Assembly: GCF_031846245.1 (NCBI RefSeq)
Contig: NZ_JAVRIC010000016.1
Location: forward strand, 28,761 to 92,760
DNA: 64,000 nt
From: Banduia mediterranea
Lineage (GTDB): Bacteria; Pseudomonadota; Gammaproteobacteria; Nevskiales; Nevskiaceae
Direction of reading: 5' to 3'
In this document: positions 35,191-43,019 of the stretch, piece by piece
Layout of the letters: each line of letters begins with the position of its first letter
Numbering within the stretch: the stretch's first letter is position 1
Translations under genes and position numbers: made by a program
Notes under the pieces: generated by a model
The model's input: the letters and a program-made list of their open reading frames with translations, nothing else
The model's database searches: none
Told to the model about the DNA's origin: nothing

Positions 35191-37314
35191 ATGTCAAGAT
35201 TCGGTGAGACTCAGGAATTGAGCGGCTTGGGAAGGATGACGGCATGGGTCCTGGCCGGGCTGCTGTCGCTTCCGGCATCTGTGCCTGCTGCCGAAAGCGC
35301 AAAGGCCGCCGCGAAGGTGGATGGCGAATTCATCGTCGCCAACACCGCCGAGACGCGCGAATGGCCGAGCGCCGGGCTCGATTATGCGGAGACACGCTTC
35401 AGCAGGCTGAAGCAGATTAACGATAAAACCGTCAAGGACCTCGGCCTGGTCTGGTCCTATGATCTGGGATCCACGCGTGGAATCGAGGCGACGCCGCTGG
35501 TCGTCGACGGGGTCATGTACGTCACCGCCTCGTGGAGCGTGGTGCATGCCGTCGACGCGCGCACGGGCAAGAAGCTGTGGACCTACGATCCCGAGGTGCC
35601 GCGTGCTACCGGGACCAAGGCCTGCTGCGACGTCGTCAATCGCGGGGTGGCGCTGTACAAGGGCAAGGTTTACGTGGGCAGCCTGGACGGCCGGCTGATT
35701 GCCATCGACGCCGCGACCGGCAAGAAGGTCTGGGAGCGCGATACCTTGCTGAGACCAGACCTGGCGGCGACCATTACCGGAGCGCCGCGGGTGGTCAAGG
35801 GCAAGGTCATCATCGGCAACGGCGGGGCCGAGCTTGGGTTGCGGGGCTATATCACGGCCTATGATGCTGAAACCGGCGAGCAGGCCTGGCGCTGGTTCAC
35901 GGTTCCGGGCGATCCGTCCAAACCGTTCGAGAACGAGGCCATGGAAATGGCTGCCAGGACCTGGGATCCCAGCGGAAAGTATTGGGAGGCCGGCGGTGGT
36001 GGCACGGTCTGGAACAGTATGGTCTACGACCCGGAACTCAATCTGCTCTACATCGGTGTCGGCAACGGTTCACCCTGGTCGCACAAGGCCCGCAGCCCCA
36101 AGGGCGGGGATAATCTGTTTCTGTCCTCGATCGTGGCGCTCAACCCGGACAGCGGTGAGTACGTATGGCACTACCAGGAAACCCCTGGAGACAATTGGGA
36201 CTACACGGCGACACAGGACATCATCCTGGCGGATCTGGCGCTTGACGGGAAAGAAACCCGCAAAGTGCTGCTGCACGCGCCCAAGAACGGTTTTTTCTTC
36301 GTCATCGACCGCACCAATGGTCAGTTCATTTCGGCGAAGAACTTCGTCGACGTGAACTGGGCCACCGGCTATGACGAAAAAGGGCGCCCGATCGAAGTGC
36401 CGGAGAAACGTTCAACGGAAGAGCCCTTCGAGATACTGCCGGGGCCCTTTGGTGGGCATAACTGGCACTCGATGTCCTTCAACCCGTTGCTGAATCTCGC
36501 CTACATCCCCGCCCAGACCGTGCCATTGGTTCTGCAGCACGACAAGAACTGGAAGTTTGGTTCCAATGTTCCTGGCCAGCCGATGAGTGGTATCGGCTGG
36601 AATACCGCAATGCTGCTCAATCCGCGGCCTCCGGAAGCCGAGTCGTTCGGCCGGCTGATCGCCTGGGATCCCATCCATCAGAAGGAAGTCTGGCGTCACG
36701 AGCACGTCGCCCCATGGAATGGCGGTACGCTCACCTCCGCCGGCAATCTGGTATTCCAGGGCACGGCCGACGGCCGCCTGATGGCCTTCGACGCCAAGAC
36801 CGGCAAGGCGCTCTGGGATACCGCAACCGGCACCGGGGCCGTCGCCGCGCCGATGACCTATCAGCTCGACGGCAAGCAATACGTGTCGATCGCCGTGGGC
36901 TGGGGCGGCGTGTTCGGTCAATCGGTGCGGGCAACCGAGCTGCGGACGCCGGGTACGGTGTACACGTTTGCGCTCGGCGGCAAGGCGAAGAAGCCGGCAT
37001 TCGTGGATTACCAGCGCAACACCCTCCTTTCCGGTGTCAAATACCAGGCGGAAGACGTGCAGCCGGGCGCAGCTCTCTACGTCAGCCACTGCGTGTTCTG
37101 TCACGGTGTCCCCGGTGTGGACAAGGGTGGCGACATTCCCAACCTGGGTTACTCCGCAACGGCGGTCATCGAGAATCTCGACAAGTTCGTCTTCGAGGGA
37201 CCGATGATGCCGCTGGGCATGCCGGACTTCACCGGCAAGCTCGCGCCGGAGGAGGTCGAGAAGATCAAGGCTTTCATTCAGGGTACTGCGGACGCGATCC
37301 GGCCGAAGTCCTAG
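35191..37314 (+). CDS. PQQ-dependent alcohol dehydrogenase (quinohaemoprotein, type I)
   Basis: 707-residue periplasmic dehydrogenase fusing an eight-bladed PQQ propeller with a C-terminal cytochrome c domain. A signal peptide ends near VPAAES. The vicinal disulfide pair is CC at 145-146 (KACCDVVNRG). The catalytic Asp is in GDNWDYTATQ (about 337), with Thr two positions on, which fits calcium rather than lanthanide use (inference). GGTLTSAGNLVFQGTADG and WGGVFGQS are propeller motifs. The haem site is CVFCHG at 634-639. It oxidises primary alcohols and passes electrons to the respiratory chain. AGGAAG directly abuts the IS remnant end upstream, so its native promoter may be lost or replaced. 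No pqq synthesis genes are in view. Confidence 0.93.
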   Translation: MSRFGETQELSGLGRMTAWVLAGLLSLPASVPAAESAKAAAKVDGEFIVANTAETREWPSAGLDYAETRFSRLKQINDKTVKDLGLVWSYDLGSTRGIEATPLVVDGVMYVTASWSVVHAVDARTGKKLWTYDPEVPRATGTKACCDVVNRGVALYKGKVYVGSLDGRLIAIDAATGKKVWERDTLLRPDLAATITGAPRVVKGKVIIGNGGAELGLRGYITAYDAETGEQAWRWFTVPGDPSKPFENEAMEMAARTWDPSGKYWEAGGGGTVWNSMVYDPELNLLYIGVGNGSPWSHKARSPKGGDNLFLSSIVALNPDSGEYVWHYQETPGDNWDYTATQDIILADLALDGKETRKVLLHAPKNGFFFVIDRTNGQFISAKNFVDVNWATGYDEKGRPIEVPEKRSTEEPFEILPGPFGGHNWHSMSFNPLLNLAYIPAQTVPLVLQHDKNWKFGSNVPGQPMSGIGWNTAMLLNPRPPEAESFGRLIAWDPIHQKEVWRHEHVAPWNGGTLTSAGNLVFQGTADGRLMAFDAKTGKALWDTATGTGAVAAPMTYQLDGKQYVSIAVGWGGVFGQSVRATELRTPGTVYTFALGGKAKKPAFVDYQRNTLLSGVKYQAEDVQPGAALYVSHCVFCHGVPGVDKGGDIPNLGYSATAVIENLDKFVFEGPMMPLGMPDFTGKLAPEEVEKIKAFIQGTADAIRPKS

Positions 37315-37378
37315 TGGAGCGAGGCGCGGCCGGGCGATGGCGCACGGCCGTACTGCGGTCGGATTCGAGGAGATTAGA

Positions 37379-37423
37379 ATGAAAACAGGAAGCCCCGTGA
37401 GGGTCTTGCGAAATTTCCGCTGA
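37379..37423 (+). pseudogene. Cut-off gene start after the PQQ dehydrogenase
   Basis: A strong GAGGAG site is followed by ATG and only 14 codons (MKTGSPVRVLRNFR) before TGA. It looks like the beginning of the next gene of the operon whose body has been replaced by repeat-rich sequence. A tiny leader peptide cannot be excluded. Confidence 0.35.
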
Positions 37424-37583
37424 AATTGGTTTGAGTGCTTGCACCAGCGGCGCGCTGGTTATTTGTTGACCAGCCCGGAAGCCTCCGACCGGAATCCGGA
37501 TGCCGGTGTGGTCAAGAAGTGTTCATTGCCTGGTTTTGCGGGCACGGTGAATCCGGCGCCAGTGCGCACGAAAGGTATGGACG

Positions 37584-37686
37584 GGGTTACGGTGACGGTA
37601 TACGAAACGCACGAATTGGTTCGAACCGAATAGGGGAAACAGTAAACCGTCACCGTAACCCGCGTAACCCGTAACCCGTACCCCCC
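37584..37686. repeat. Structured GTTAC/GTAAC repeat region with a 16-bp inverted repeat
   Basis: GGGTTACGGTGACGGT (37584-37599) has its perfect complement at 37646-37661, 46 bases away. Between them is the palindrome GGTTCGAACC. Immediately after the right arm come further GTAACCC units (GCGTAACCC, GTAACCC, then GTACCCCCCC). The 473-base gap between the PQQ dehydrogenase and the acyl-CoA synthetase holds this structure and the cut-off gene start, and nothing else I can name. Confidence 0.6.
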
Positions 37687-37787
37687 CAAGACCCTCTATA
37701 GAATGGTTTCGTCTGCACACAACACCGCAAAACCATCATTGCAGGCGATCCCATAGAATCGACCCTCGTTTCAAGGAGACAAACCCC

Positions 37788-39392
37788 ATGAGCATCACCG
37801 CTCTCGAAATGAACCTGCTGCGCCGCCAAAACCTCGGCGACGGCCTGCGCCGCTCGGCCCTCGCGGCGCCGAACAAGCCCGCAATCATCTACTACACCAC
37901 CGACGGCAAGAGCCGCAGCGTCACCTACGCCGAGCTCAACAGCATGGCCAACGCCGTGGCGCACAACCTCACGAAACGCGGCATCGCCAAGGGCGACAAG
38001 GTAGCCGCGCTTTCGCGCAACAGCATCGAATTCCTCGTGCTCGGCCATGCACTGCACAAGATCGGCGCCTGGCTGGTGCCGATCAACTTCATGCTGCAGC
38101 CGCCCGACGTGCAGCACCTGATCGGCTTCTCCGAAACCAAATGGTTCTTCGTCGAAGATGCCTTGCTGGGCAATGTGTCCCCCGTGCTCGACAAGCTCAC
38201 TGGCGTGCAGCAGTTCGTGCAATTCGGCCCGAGTCCAAGCCGCCCGGCGGGCTGGATGGCCTTCGACGAATTGCTGCCAGGCCCCACGCACGAGCCCGAA
38301 GTGCTCATCGAAAGCGACGACGTGGCCACGCTGCTGTTCACGAGCGGCACCGAGTCCGCCCCCAAGGGCGTGCTCTCCAGCCATGCCAACTACTATGCCG
38401 CGCATATGGGCTGGTCGATGAACATCGGCTACTCCAAGGACGACTGCTTTCTGGTCAGCATTCCGTTGATCCACATGGCTGCGTACCTTTTTTGCACGCT
38501 GTGCCTGACCCACCAAATCACCATCGTGATGACGCAGTCGCCCCAGCCCGTGCAAATGATCGAGCTGATCGAGCGCCACCGCATCACGGCCACTGCGCTG
38601 CCGCCCACGCTGTATGTGGCATTGATCGCGTGTCCCAATTTCAAGACCTGCGACCTCAGCAGCGCCAGCAAGTTTGTGAGCTGGGCCTCGACCATCCCCA
38701 AAGCCATGATCGATGGCTGGAAGCAGGTGGCGCCGAATCTCCGCTTTTATTCGGGCCAGGGCATGAGCGAAACCACTGCCGCGCCCCAGACGGTGGGTAG
38801 CATCGCCAGCTGGGACGAAATGCCCAACGGCGACGGCCGCTGGGTGGGCTGGCCCGCAGCCTACTGTGTGGAACTGCGCCTGGTCGATGACGAGGACAAG
38901 GACGTGCCCATAGGCACGGCAGGCGAGCAGATCGTGCGCGGCCCGGCCGTAATGAAGGGCTATTACAAGAACGAAGAAACCAACCAGCGCGTGTTCCGCG
39001 GCGGCTGGTTCCATACCGGCGACGTCATGTTCCGCGACGCCGCAGGCAACCACTTCTTTGCCGACCGCAAGAAGGACATGATCAAGAGCGGCGGCGAGAA
39101 CGTCTATTGCCAGGAGGTCGAAAGCGTGCTCGGCACACACCCCGCCGTGATGCAGTGCGCCGTGTTCGGCCTGCCCGACGAACGCTGGGGCGAGGCCGTC
39201 GCCGCGGCCGTGATTGCGCGCGCCGACAGCACTGCCAGCGAAGCCGAGCTGATCGAATACTGCCGTGAACGCCTGGCCGGCTTCAAGACGCCCAAACGCA
39301 TCTTCTTTCGCACTTCGATGCCCATCAGCGCCGCGAACAAGCTGCTCAAACGCGAGCTCAAGGCCGAATACGCATGTGAGCTGAAAGCCTGA
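37788..39392 (+). CDS. AMP-forming acyl-CoA synthetase
   Basis: 534-residue adenylate-forming ligase that activates a carboxylic acid with ATP and CoA. The P-loop is TLLFTSGTESAPKG (about residues 180-193). Later motifs are YSGQGMSETT, GWFHTGDVMFRD, the hinge RKKDMIKSGGENVY and the terminal catalytic Lys in SAANKLLKRELK. The substrate (fatty, aromatic or alicyclic acid) cannot be read from sequence. It has an AAGGAGACAAAC ribosome site, repeated exactly before a cut-off second gene after its stop. Nearness to the PQQ alcohol dehydrogenase suggests an acquired alcohol/acid oxidation segment. Confidence 0.92.
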   Translation: MSITALEMNLLRRQNLGDGLRRSALAAPNKPAIIYYTTDGKSRSVTYAELNSMANAVAHNLTKRGIAKGDKVAALSRNSIEFLVLGHALHKIGAWLVPINFMLQPPDVQHLIGFSETKWFFVEDALLGNVSPVLDKLTGVQQFVQFGPSPSRPAGWMAFDELLPGPTHEPEVLIESDDVATLLFTSGTESAPKGVLSSHANYYAAHMGWSMNIGYSKDDCFLVSIPLIHMAAYLFCTLCLTHQITIVMTQSPQPVQMIELIERHRITATALPPTLYVALIACPNFKTCDLSSASKFVSWASTIPKAMIDGWKQVAPNLRFYSGQGMSETTAAPQTVGSIASWDEMPNGDGRWVGWPAAYCVELRLVDDEDKDVPIGTAGEQIVRGPAVMKGYYKNEETNQRVFRGGWFHTGDVMFRDAAGNHFFADRKKDMIKSGGENVYCQEVESVLGTHPAVMQCAVFGLPDERWGEAVAAAVIARADSTASEAELIEYCRERLAGFKTPKRIFFRTSMPISAANKLLKRELKAEYACELKA

Positions 39393-39427
39393 CCAGGCAA
39401 CCACCACGAAAATTAAGGAGACAAACC

Positions 39428-39445
39428 ATGGCAAACGCCTCCTGA
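39428..39445 (+). pseudogene. Cut-off gene start after the acyl-CoA synthetase
   Basis: AAGGAGACAAACC then ATGGCAAACGCCTCCTGA: five codons and a stop, with the interspersed repeat starting at the next base. The ribosome site is the same as that of the acyl-CoA synthetase, so this was probably the next operon gene, severed by the repeat insertion. Confidence 0.45.
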
Positions 39446-39504
39446 TTAGCGTGAATCACGCGCGGCGTGATGCCGAGCTACCCGCTACCCGCCTGCGGGA
39501 GAGC
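39446..39504 (-). repeat. Interspersed repeat, copy A (partial, inverted)
   Basis: TTAGCGTGAATCACGC followed by GCGGCGTGATGCCGAGCTAC and CCGCCTGCGGGAGAG. It matches, in opposite orientation, the right ends of the copies at 41620-41760 and 56713-56855. Only about 60 bases of the 140-base unit are present. Confidence 0.75.
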
Positions 39505-40593
39505 AACCGTGTTCCGCGTCAAGCAGTCGAGGCTGCAGTACGGTGCGGATTCCAAAGCTGCCGGGTACGCAGGATGGCATTGAGTCGGTAGGGTGGGCAA
39601 AGGCCGTAGGCCGTGCCCACGCGGACGTTCACGCCCGGCCACCGCGTGGGCACGCTGCGCTTTGCCCACCCGGCCGACAGGCGCGGGGTTCGCGCAGATC
39701 GTGACGGCGCCGAAATCGACGCTGCGGGGATCGAATGCCAGCTCGCACAAGGTGTCGCTGGCGGTGGCGGTCACCGCGACCGACAGGGTTTCGCCGTGGA
39801 TACCCAGAGCGGTCAGTTCGGTGGCAACGGTCCTGGTTTCGGTGGCGGTGAAGCTAATCTCGAAATCCAGCGACTCGCCCGGCGCCAGTGGGGTGGCTTC
39901 GTCCAGCGCCGGGCTCAGCGTCAGTGCCGGCGCGTTTTCGATGGAAACCGACTGCAGCGCGCAGCCCGGCTTTTCGGCACCGTTGCTCAGGCTCAGCGTC
40001 AGCGTCGCGGTGCTGTCGAGCTTCACGCTGCCGAAGTCCAGCGATGCCGGGATTTCCAGCCGGTCGATGAGACCGTTGCCATTGCTGTCGATGGTCTCGA
40101 TCGATCCGCTGGCATCGTCGCTGGCGAGCGTGACCGCCGGGTCGATCACCGGCAGCAACACGTTGGTGACCCGGCTGCCGGCGCCGCCCTGGGCCGTCGC
40201 CTCGACGCTCAGCAGCAGGTCGCCGGCGACCTCCGGCCGAACGGTGCCGACGAGGTCGCCGCCGTCCTGCGTCAGATTCAGCGTGGCCTGATGAGCGCCG
40301 GCATCGGTGAGCGTCAGCGTGCCGCGATCCAGCGGCAGCGCCGCGCCGTTGCGCGTCATCGAGAAACGGATCGCGGAGTCCGCGCCGAGCACGCCGATCT
40401 GCGGCGTCGCGTAGAGATAGGCCGCGTCGGCGAGACCGACCGGGAAGGCCGACAGGACCGCCCGGCTCTCGCCCGAAGTTCCGGTGACCTTGACGCGCAG
40501 CGTCGCCACGCCGCTCTGCGCGGCGCTGATCGTTCCCTGGATCACGCCGAGGCCGCCGAGCCCGAGGTCGCCGATGCTGACGACGAGGCGCAT
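39478..40593 (-). CDS. Ig-like/HYDIN-type repeat protein, 3' end replaced by repeats
   Basis: 371-residue frame from the ATG at 40593, which has GGAGGG just upstream. Beta-rich Ig-like repeats are visible: VLLPVIDPAVTLASDDASG, SIETIDSNGNGLIDRLEIP (Ca-binding-like), SLDFGSVKLDSTATLTLSLS and LAFDPRSVDFGAVTICANP, resembling choice-of-anchor or HYDIN domains of surface proteins. There is no signal peptide. After residue ANPAP the frame runs through a large dyad and repeat copy A, giving an Arg/Pro-rich tail, so the native C-terminus has been lost. It follows the broken secreted-protein gene by 25 bases. Confidence 0.65.
   Translation of the reverse strand: MRLVVSIGDLGLGGLGVIQGTISAAQSGVATLRVKVTGTSGESRAVLSAFPVGLADAAYLYATPQIGVLGADSAIRFSMTRNGAALPLDRGTLTLTDAGAHQATLNLTQDGGDLVGTVRPEVAGDLLLSVEATAQGGAGSRVTNVLLPVIDPAVTLASDDASGSIETIDSNGNGLIDRLEIPASLDFGSVKLDSTATLTLSLSNGAEKPGCALQSVSIENAPALTLSPALDEATPLAPGESLDFEISFTATETRTVATELTALGIHGETLSVAVTATASDTLCELAFDPRSVDFGAVTICANPAPVGRVGKAQRAHAVAGRERPRGHGLRPLPTLPTQCHPAYPAALESAPYCSLDCLTRNTVALPQAGSG
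39591..39671. repeat. Large palindromic intergenic-type repeat (GGGTGGGCAAAG dyad)
   Basis: Left arm 39591-39624 (GGGTGGGCAAAGGCCGTAGG...) and right arm 39642-39671 (CCGCGTGGGCACGCTGCGCT...) are complementary apart from a four-base bulge. The dyad lies inside the 3' part of the Ig-like frame and encodes its anomalous tail. Confidence 0.65.
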
Positions 40594-40618
40594 GGTTCCC
40601 TCCATGGGTTGCTCGGGA

Positions 40619-41337
40619 CTATTCGGGGCCGGACGGACAGGCGAAATACGGCGCTTCCAATGCGTCGACCTGCCAGGTGGAATCGGAAAAGACGGCGCCG
40701 CGGTGGGTCCGCTCGCGCCGCAGGACCACCACCCAGGCGCCGCGCTCTTCGGGAACCACGCCTTCGAGCCGCAAGGAGGTCTGCGCGTCGGCCTGCAGGT
40801 CTCGCTGCCGCACGCCGTCCCAGACGTCGATCGAATAAAAGGCGTCGCGGCCGAGGTTGTTGCCGAGGTCGATGAAGGTCCGCAGCCAGCCCAATGGCCG
40901 CGCGTCCTCGTGATCGAGACGGTTGGCGAACAGGATTAAGCAGGCACCCAGGTCGATCAGCCGGGCATCGCGAAGCGTGCCGCGGGTATCGGCTCCCGGC
41001 GGGAAGCGCTCGGCCGGAATGAAGGTATTGGCGCCGCTGCCGCGTTGGTAGACGGCATCGGTGACCCTCTCGGCCCGAGGCGGCTCGGCGCCCGGTTCGA
41101 TGAACACGAAGGGCTCTGGCGGTGCCCACTCCTGCGCACGCACAGGCCAGGGCGCCGGGCGTGACGGCAATAGAAGGTTTCGCGGTTGGCGGCCGGGTCC
41201 GAATACAGCGCCTGCACGCCCGGCAGTGCCGTCAGGTCGACACGGCGCGAGGGCGTCGCCATCGCCGTCGCCATGGCCTGTCCGGCGAGTACGCAAAGCA
41301 GCGCCCCCAACGCGATCCTCGCCCGCAAACGGAACAT
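40619..41337 (-). pseudogene. Secreted protein of unknown function, frameshifted
   Basis: The ATG at 41337 opens a signal peptide (RIALGALLCVLAGQAMATA) and a short mature segment ending ANRETFYCRH. At about 41165 the coding sense moves to another frame, which continues PWPVRAQEWAPPEPFVFIEP, RLIDLGACLILFANRLDHED and FIDLGNNLGRDAFYSIDVWD to a TAG at 40619. One gained or lost base in the CACGCCCGGCGCCC run explains it. The family is not recognised. It probably formed a secreted pair with the Ig-like protein downstream. Confidence 0.6.
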
Positions 41338-41450
41338 CCTGTTCCCCCCGCATGCCGATTCCCCAAGCGCCGCCGATGGTCTCCGATTCCGTTCGAGTGT
41401 CCCGCGGTGCGCCACCGGACACGAGCTTAGCGGCAAAGTCGCCGATTGGA

Positions 41451-41475
41451 CATCACCTGAACAGGTGATGTTTTT
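41451..41475 (+). terminator. Perfect hairpin followed by T5
   Basis: CATCACCT and AGGTGATG form an eight-base perfect stem around a GAAC tetraloop, followed by TTTTT on the plus strand. It has terminator form, but no plus-strand gene precedes it. It sits about 115 bases upstream of the minus-strand secreted-protein start, where it could also serve as a dyad operator. Confidence 0.5.
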
Positions 41476-41619
41476 ACCTGCGGGCGATACCGGCCCTCGA
41501 TGAGACGGGCTGCGGTTCTGCCGGTGCGGTGCTTGCGTGCGGGGCTTCGAGGCGATAGCCTGCCCCAGCGCCGATTTGTTCCCGCTTGCGGGCGCTTTAC
41601 AAATACCAGCTAACAGCCA

Positions 41620-41760
41620 GCCGCGAGCGCCACCCTGCACAATGAATCGCCTGCGGCATGGCCGTAGCCCTCACCCACCGCTCGCAGTCGCGAGCGGTCC
41701 CCCTCTCCCGCAAGCGGGCGAGGGTCGGTCGGCATCACGCCGCGCGTGATTCACGCTAAA
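41620..41760 (+). repeat. Interspersed repeat, copy B
   Basis: About 140 bases, from GCCGCGAGCG through TGCACAATGAATCGCCTGCG, CCCTCACCCACCGCTCGC, a GCGAGCGG hairpin and GGCATCACGCCGCGCGTGAT to TTCACGCTAAA. It is nearly identical to copy C at 56713-56855 except for short indels. With copy A it forms an inverted pair around 39446-41760. Confidence 0.8.
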
Positions 41761-41785
41761 AGGGGCCTGGCGTTCGAGTGACCGT

Positions 41786-41816
41786 AAGCCCGTTTGGCGA
41801 AAGCTGGCGGGCTTTT
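41786..41816 (+). terminator. Hairpin upstream of metZ
   Basis: AAGCCCG (41786-41792) pairs with CGGGCTT (41808-41814), followed by T residues. It precedes the probable TTG start of metZ and speaks against starting translation at the ATG at 41778. It may be a terminator for the repeat region or an attenuator in the metZ leader. Confidence 0.45.
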
Positions 41817-41834
41817 GTGTTTTCGGAGATTGCG

Positions 41835-43019
41835 TTGAACGATTCCTTTGACCCGGCCTGGAGCGTCGATACCCTCGGCATTCGCGCGGCCGAACTGCGT
41901 AGCCAATGGGGCGAGCATTCGCCGGGCATTTTCGCCACCTCCAGCTTCTGCTTCGACAGCGCCGAGCAGGCGCAGGCGACGTTTGCCGAGCAGCGCGGCG
42001 GCTACATCTATTCGCGCTTCACCAATCCCACCGTGGCGGCCTTCGAGCAGCGGCTGGCGGCGATGGAAGGCGGCGACGCCTGCGTCGCCACCGCCAGCGG
42101 CATGGCGGCGATCCTGTCGCTGAGCCTGACGCTGCTCAAGCAGGGCGACCACGTCATCGCCTCGCGCACCTTGTTCGGTTCCACGATTTCGCTGTTCAAC
42201 AACTACGTCGCCAAATTCGGCGTGCGTTTCAGTTATGTCGATCCCTGCGATCTCGACGCCTGGCGCGAGCAGATGGGGCCGGACACGAAGATGCTGTTCG
42301 TGGAAACGCCGACCAATCCGCTGGGGGAGATCGTGGACCTGCGCGGCCTGGCCGATATCGCGCATCGGGGCGAGGCGCTGCTGGTGGTCGACAACTGCTT
42401 TCTCACCCCGGCCCTGCAACGGCCGCTGTCGCTGGGCGCCGATCTGGTGATGCACTCGGCCACCAAGTATCTGGACGGACAGGGCCGCTGCGTCGGCGGT
42501 GCCATCGTCGGCGATGCGCAGCGCGTCGGCAAGCAGTTGTTCGGTTTCATGCGCACCTGCGGGCCGTGCATGAGCCCGTTCAATGCCTGGGTGTTTCTCA
42601 AGGGCCTGGAAACCCTGAATCTGCGCATGCGCGCCCACGGCGATGGCGCGCAGCGCATCGCAGAATGGCTGGCACAGCATCCGGCGGTGGCGCAGGTGCA
42701 CTACGCCGGGCTGGCCAGCCACCCGCAGCATGAACTGGCCAAGGCGCAGCAATCCGGCTTCGGCGGCATCGTTTCTTTCGAGTTGCACGGCGGCCAGGCG
42801 GCGGCGTTCCGCATGATCAACGCCACCCGTCTGCTCTCGATCACCGCCAATCTCGGTGACACGCGCAGCACCGTCACGCATCCGGCGACCACCACGCATC
42901 TGCGCATCGGGCCGGAGCTGCGCGAGCGAGCCGGCATTCGCGATGGCCTGGTACGGCTGTCGATCGGCCTGGAAGGCGTCGACGATTTGATCGCCGACCT
43001 GGAGCAGGCACTGGTGTGA
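41835..43019 (+). CDS. metZ: O-succinylhomoserine sulfhydrylase (MetZ)
   Basis: 394-residue Cys/Met-metabolism PLP enzyme that makes homocysteine from O-succinylhomoserine and sulfide. The PLP Lys is in MHSATKYLDGQGR (about 211). RFTNPTVAAFEQRLAAMEGG, ATASGMAAI, VETPTNPLGEIVDL and LGDTRSTVTHPATTTH are family blocks. The start is taken as TTG at 41835 (LNDSFDPAW) with CGGAGA just upstream; an ATG at 41778 would lie in a hairpin. Cystathionine gamma-synthase is the nearest alternative, but the GRCVGGAIVG and FMRTCGPCMSPFNAW stretches favour MetZ. The stop overlaps the next gene by four bases. Confidence 0.88.
   Translation: MNDSFDPAWSVDTLGIRAAELRSQWGEHSPGIFATSSFCFDSAEQAQATFAEQRGGYIYSRFTNPTVAAFEQRLAAMEGGDACVATASGMAAILSLSLTLLKQGDHVIASRTLFGSTISLFNNYVAKFGVRFSYVDPCDLDAWREQMGPDTKMLFVETPTNPLGEIVDLRGLADIAHRGEALLVVDNCFLTPALQRPLSLGADLVMHSATKYLDGQGRCVGGAIVGDAQRVGKQLFGFMRTCGPCMSPFNAWVFLKGLETLNLRMRAHGDGAQRIAEWLAQHPAVAQVHYAGLASHPQHELAKAQQSGFGGIVSFELHGGQAAAFRMINATRLLSITANLGDTRSTVTHPATTTHLRIGPELRERAGIRDGLVRLSIGLEGVDDLIADLEQALV

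Noticed and set aside
37605..37630. GGTTCGAACC resembling a tRNA T-arm
   Set aside because: No acceptor stem, D-arm or anticodon arm can be built around it; it is better explained as a palindrome inside the inverted repeat.
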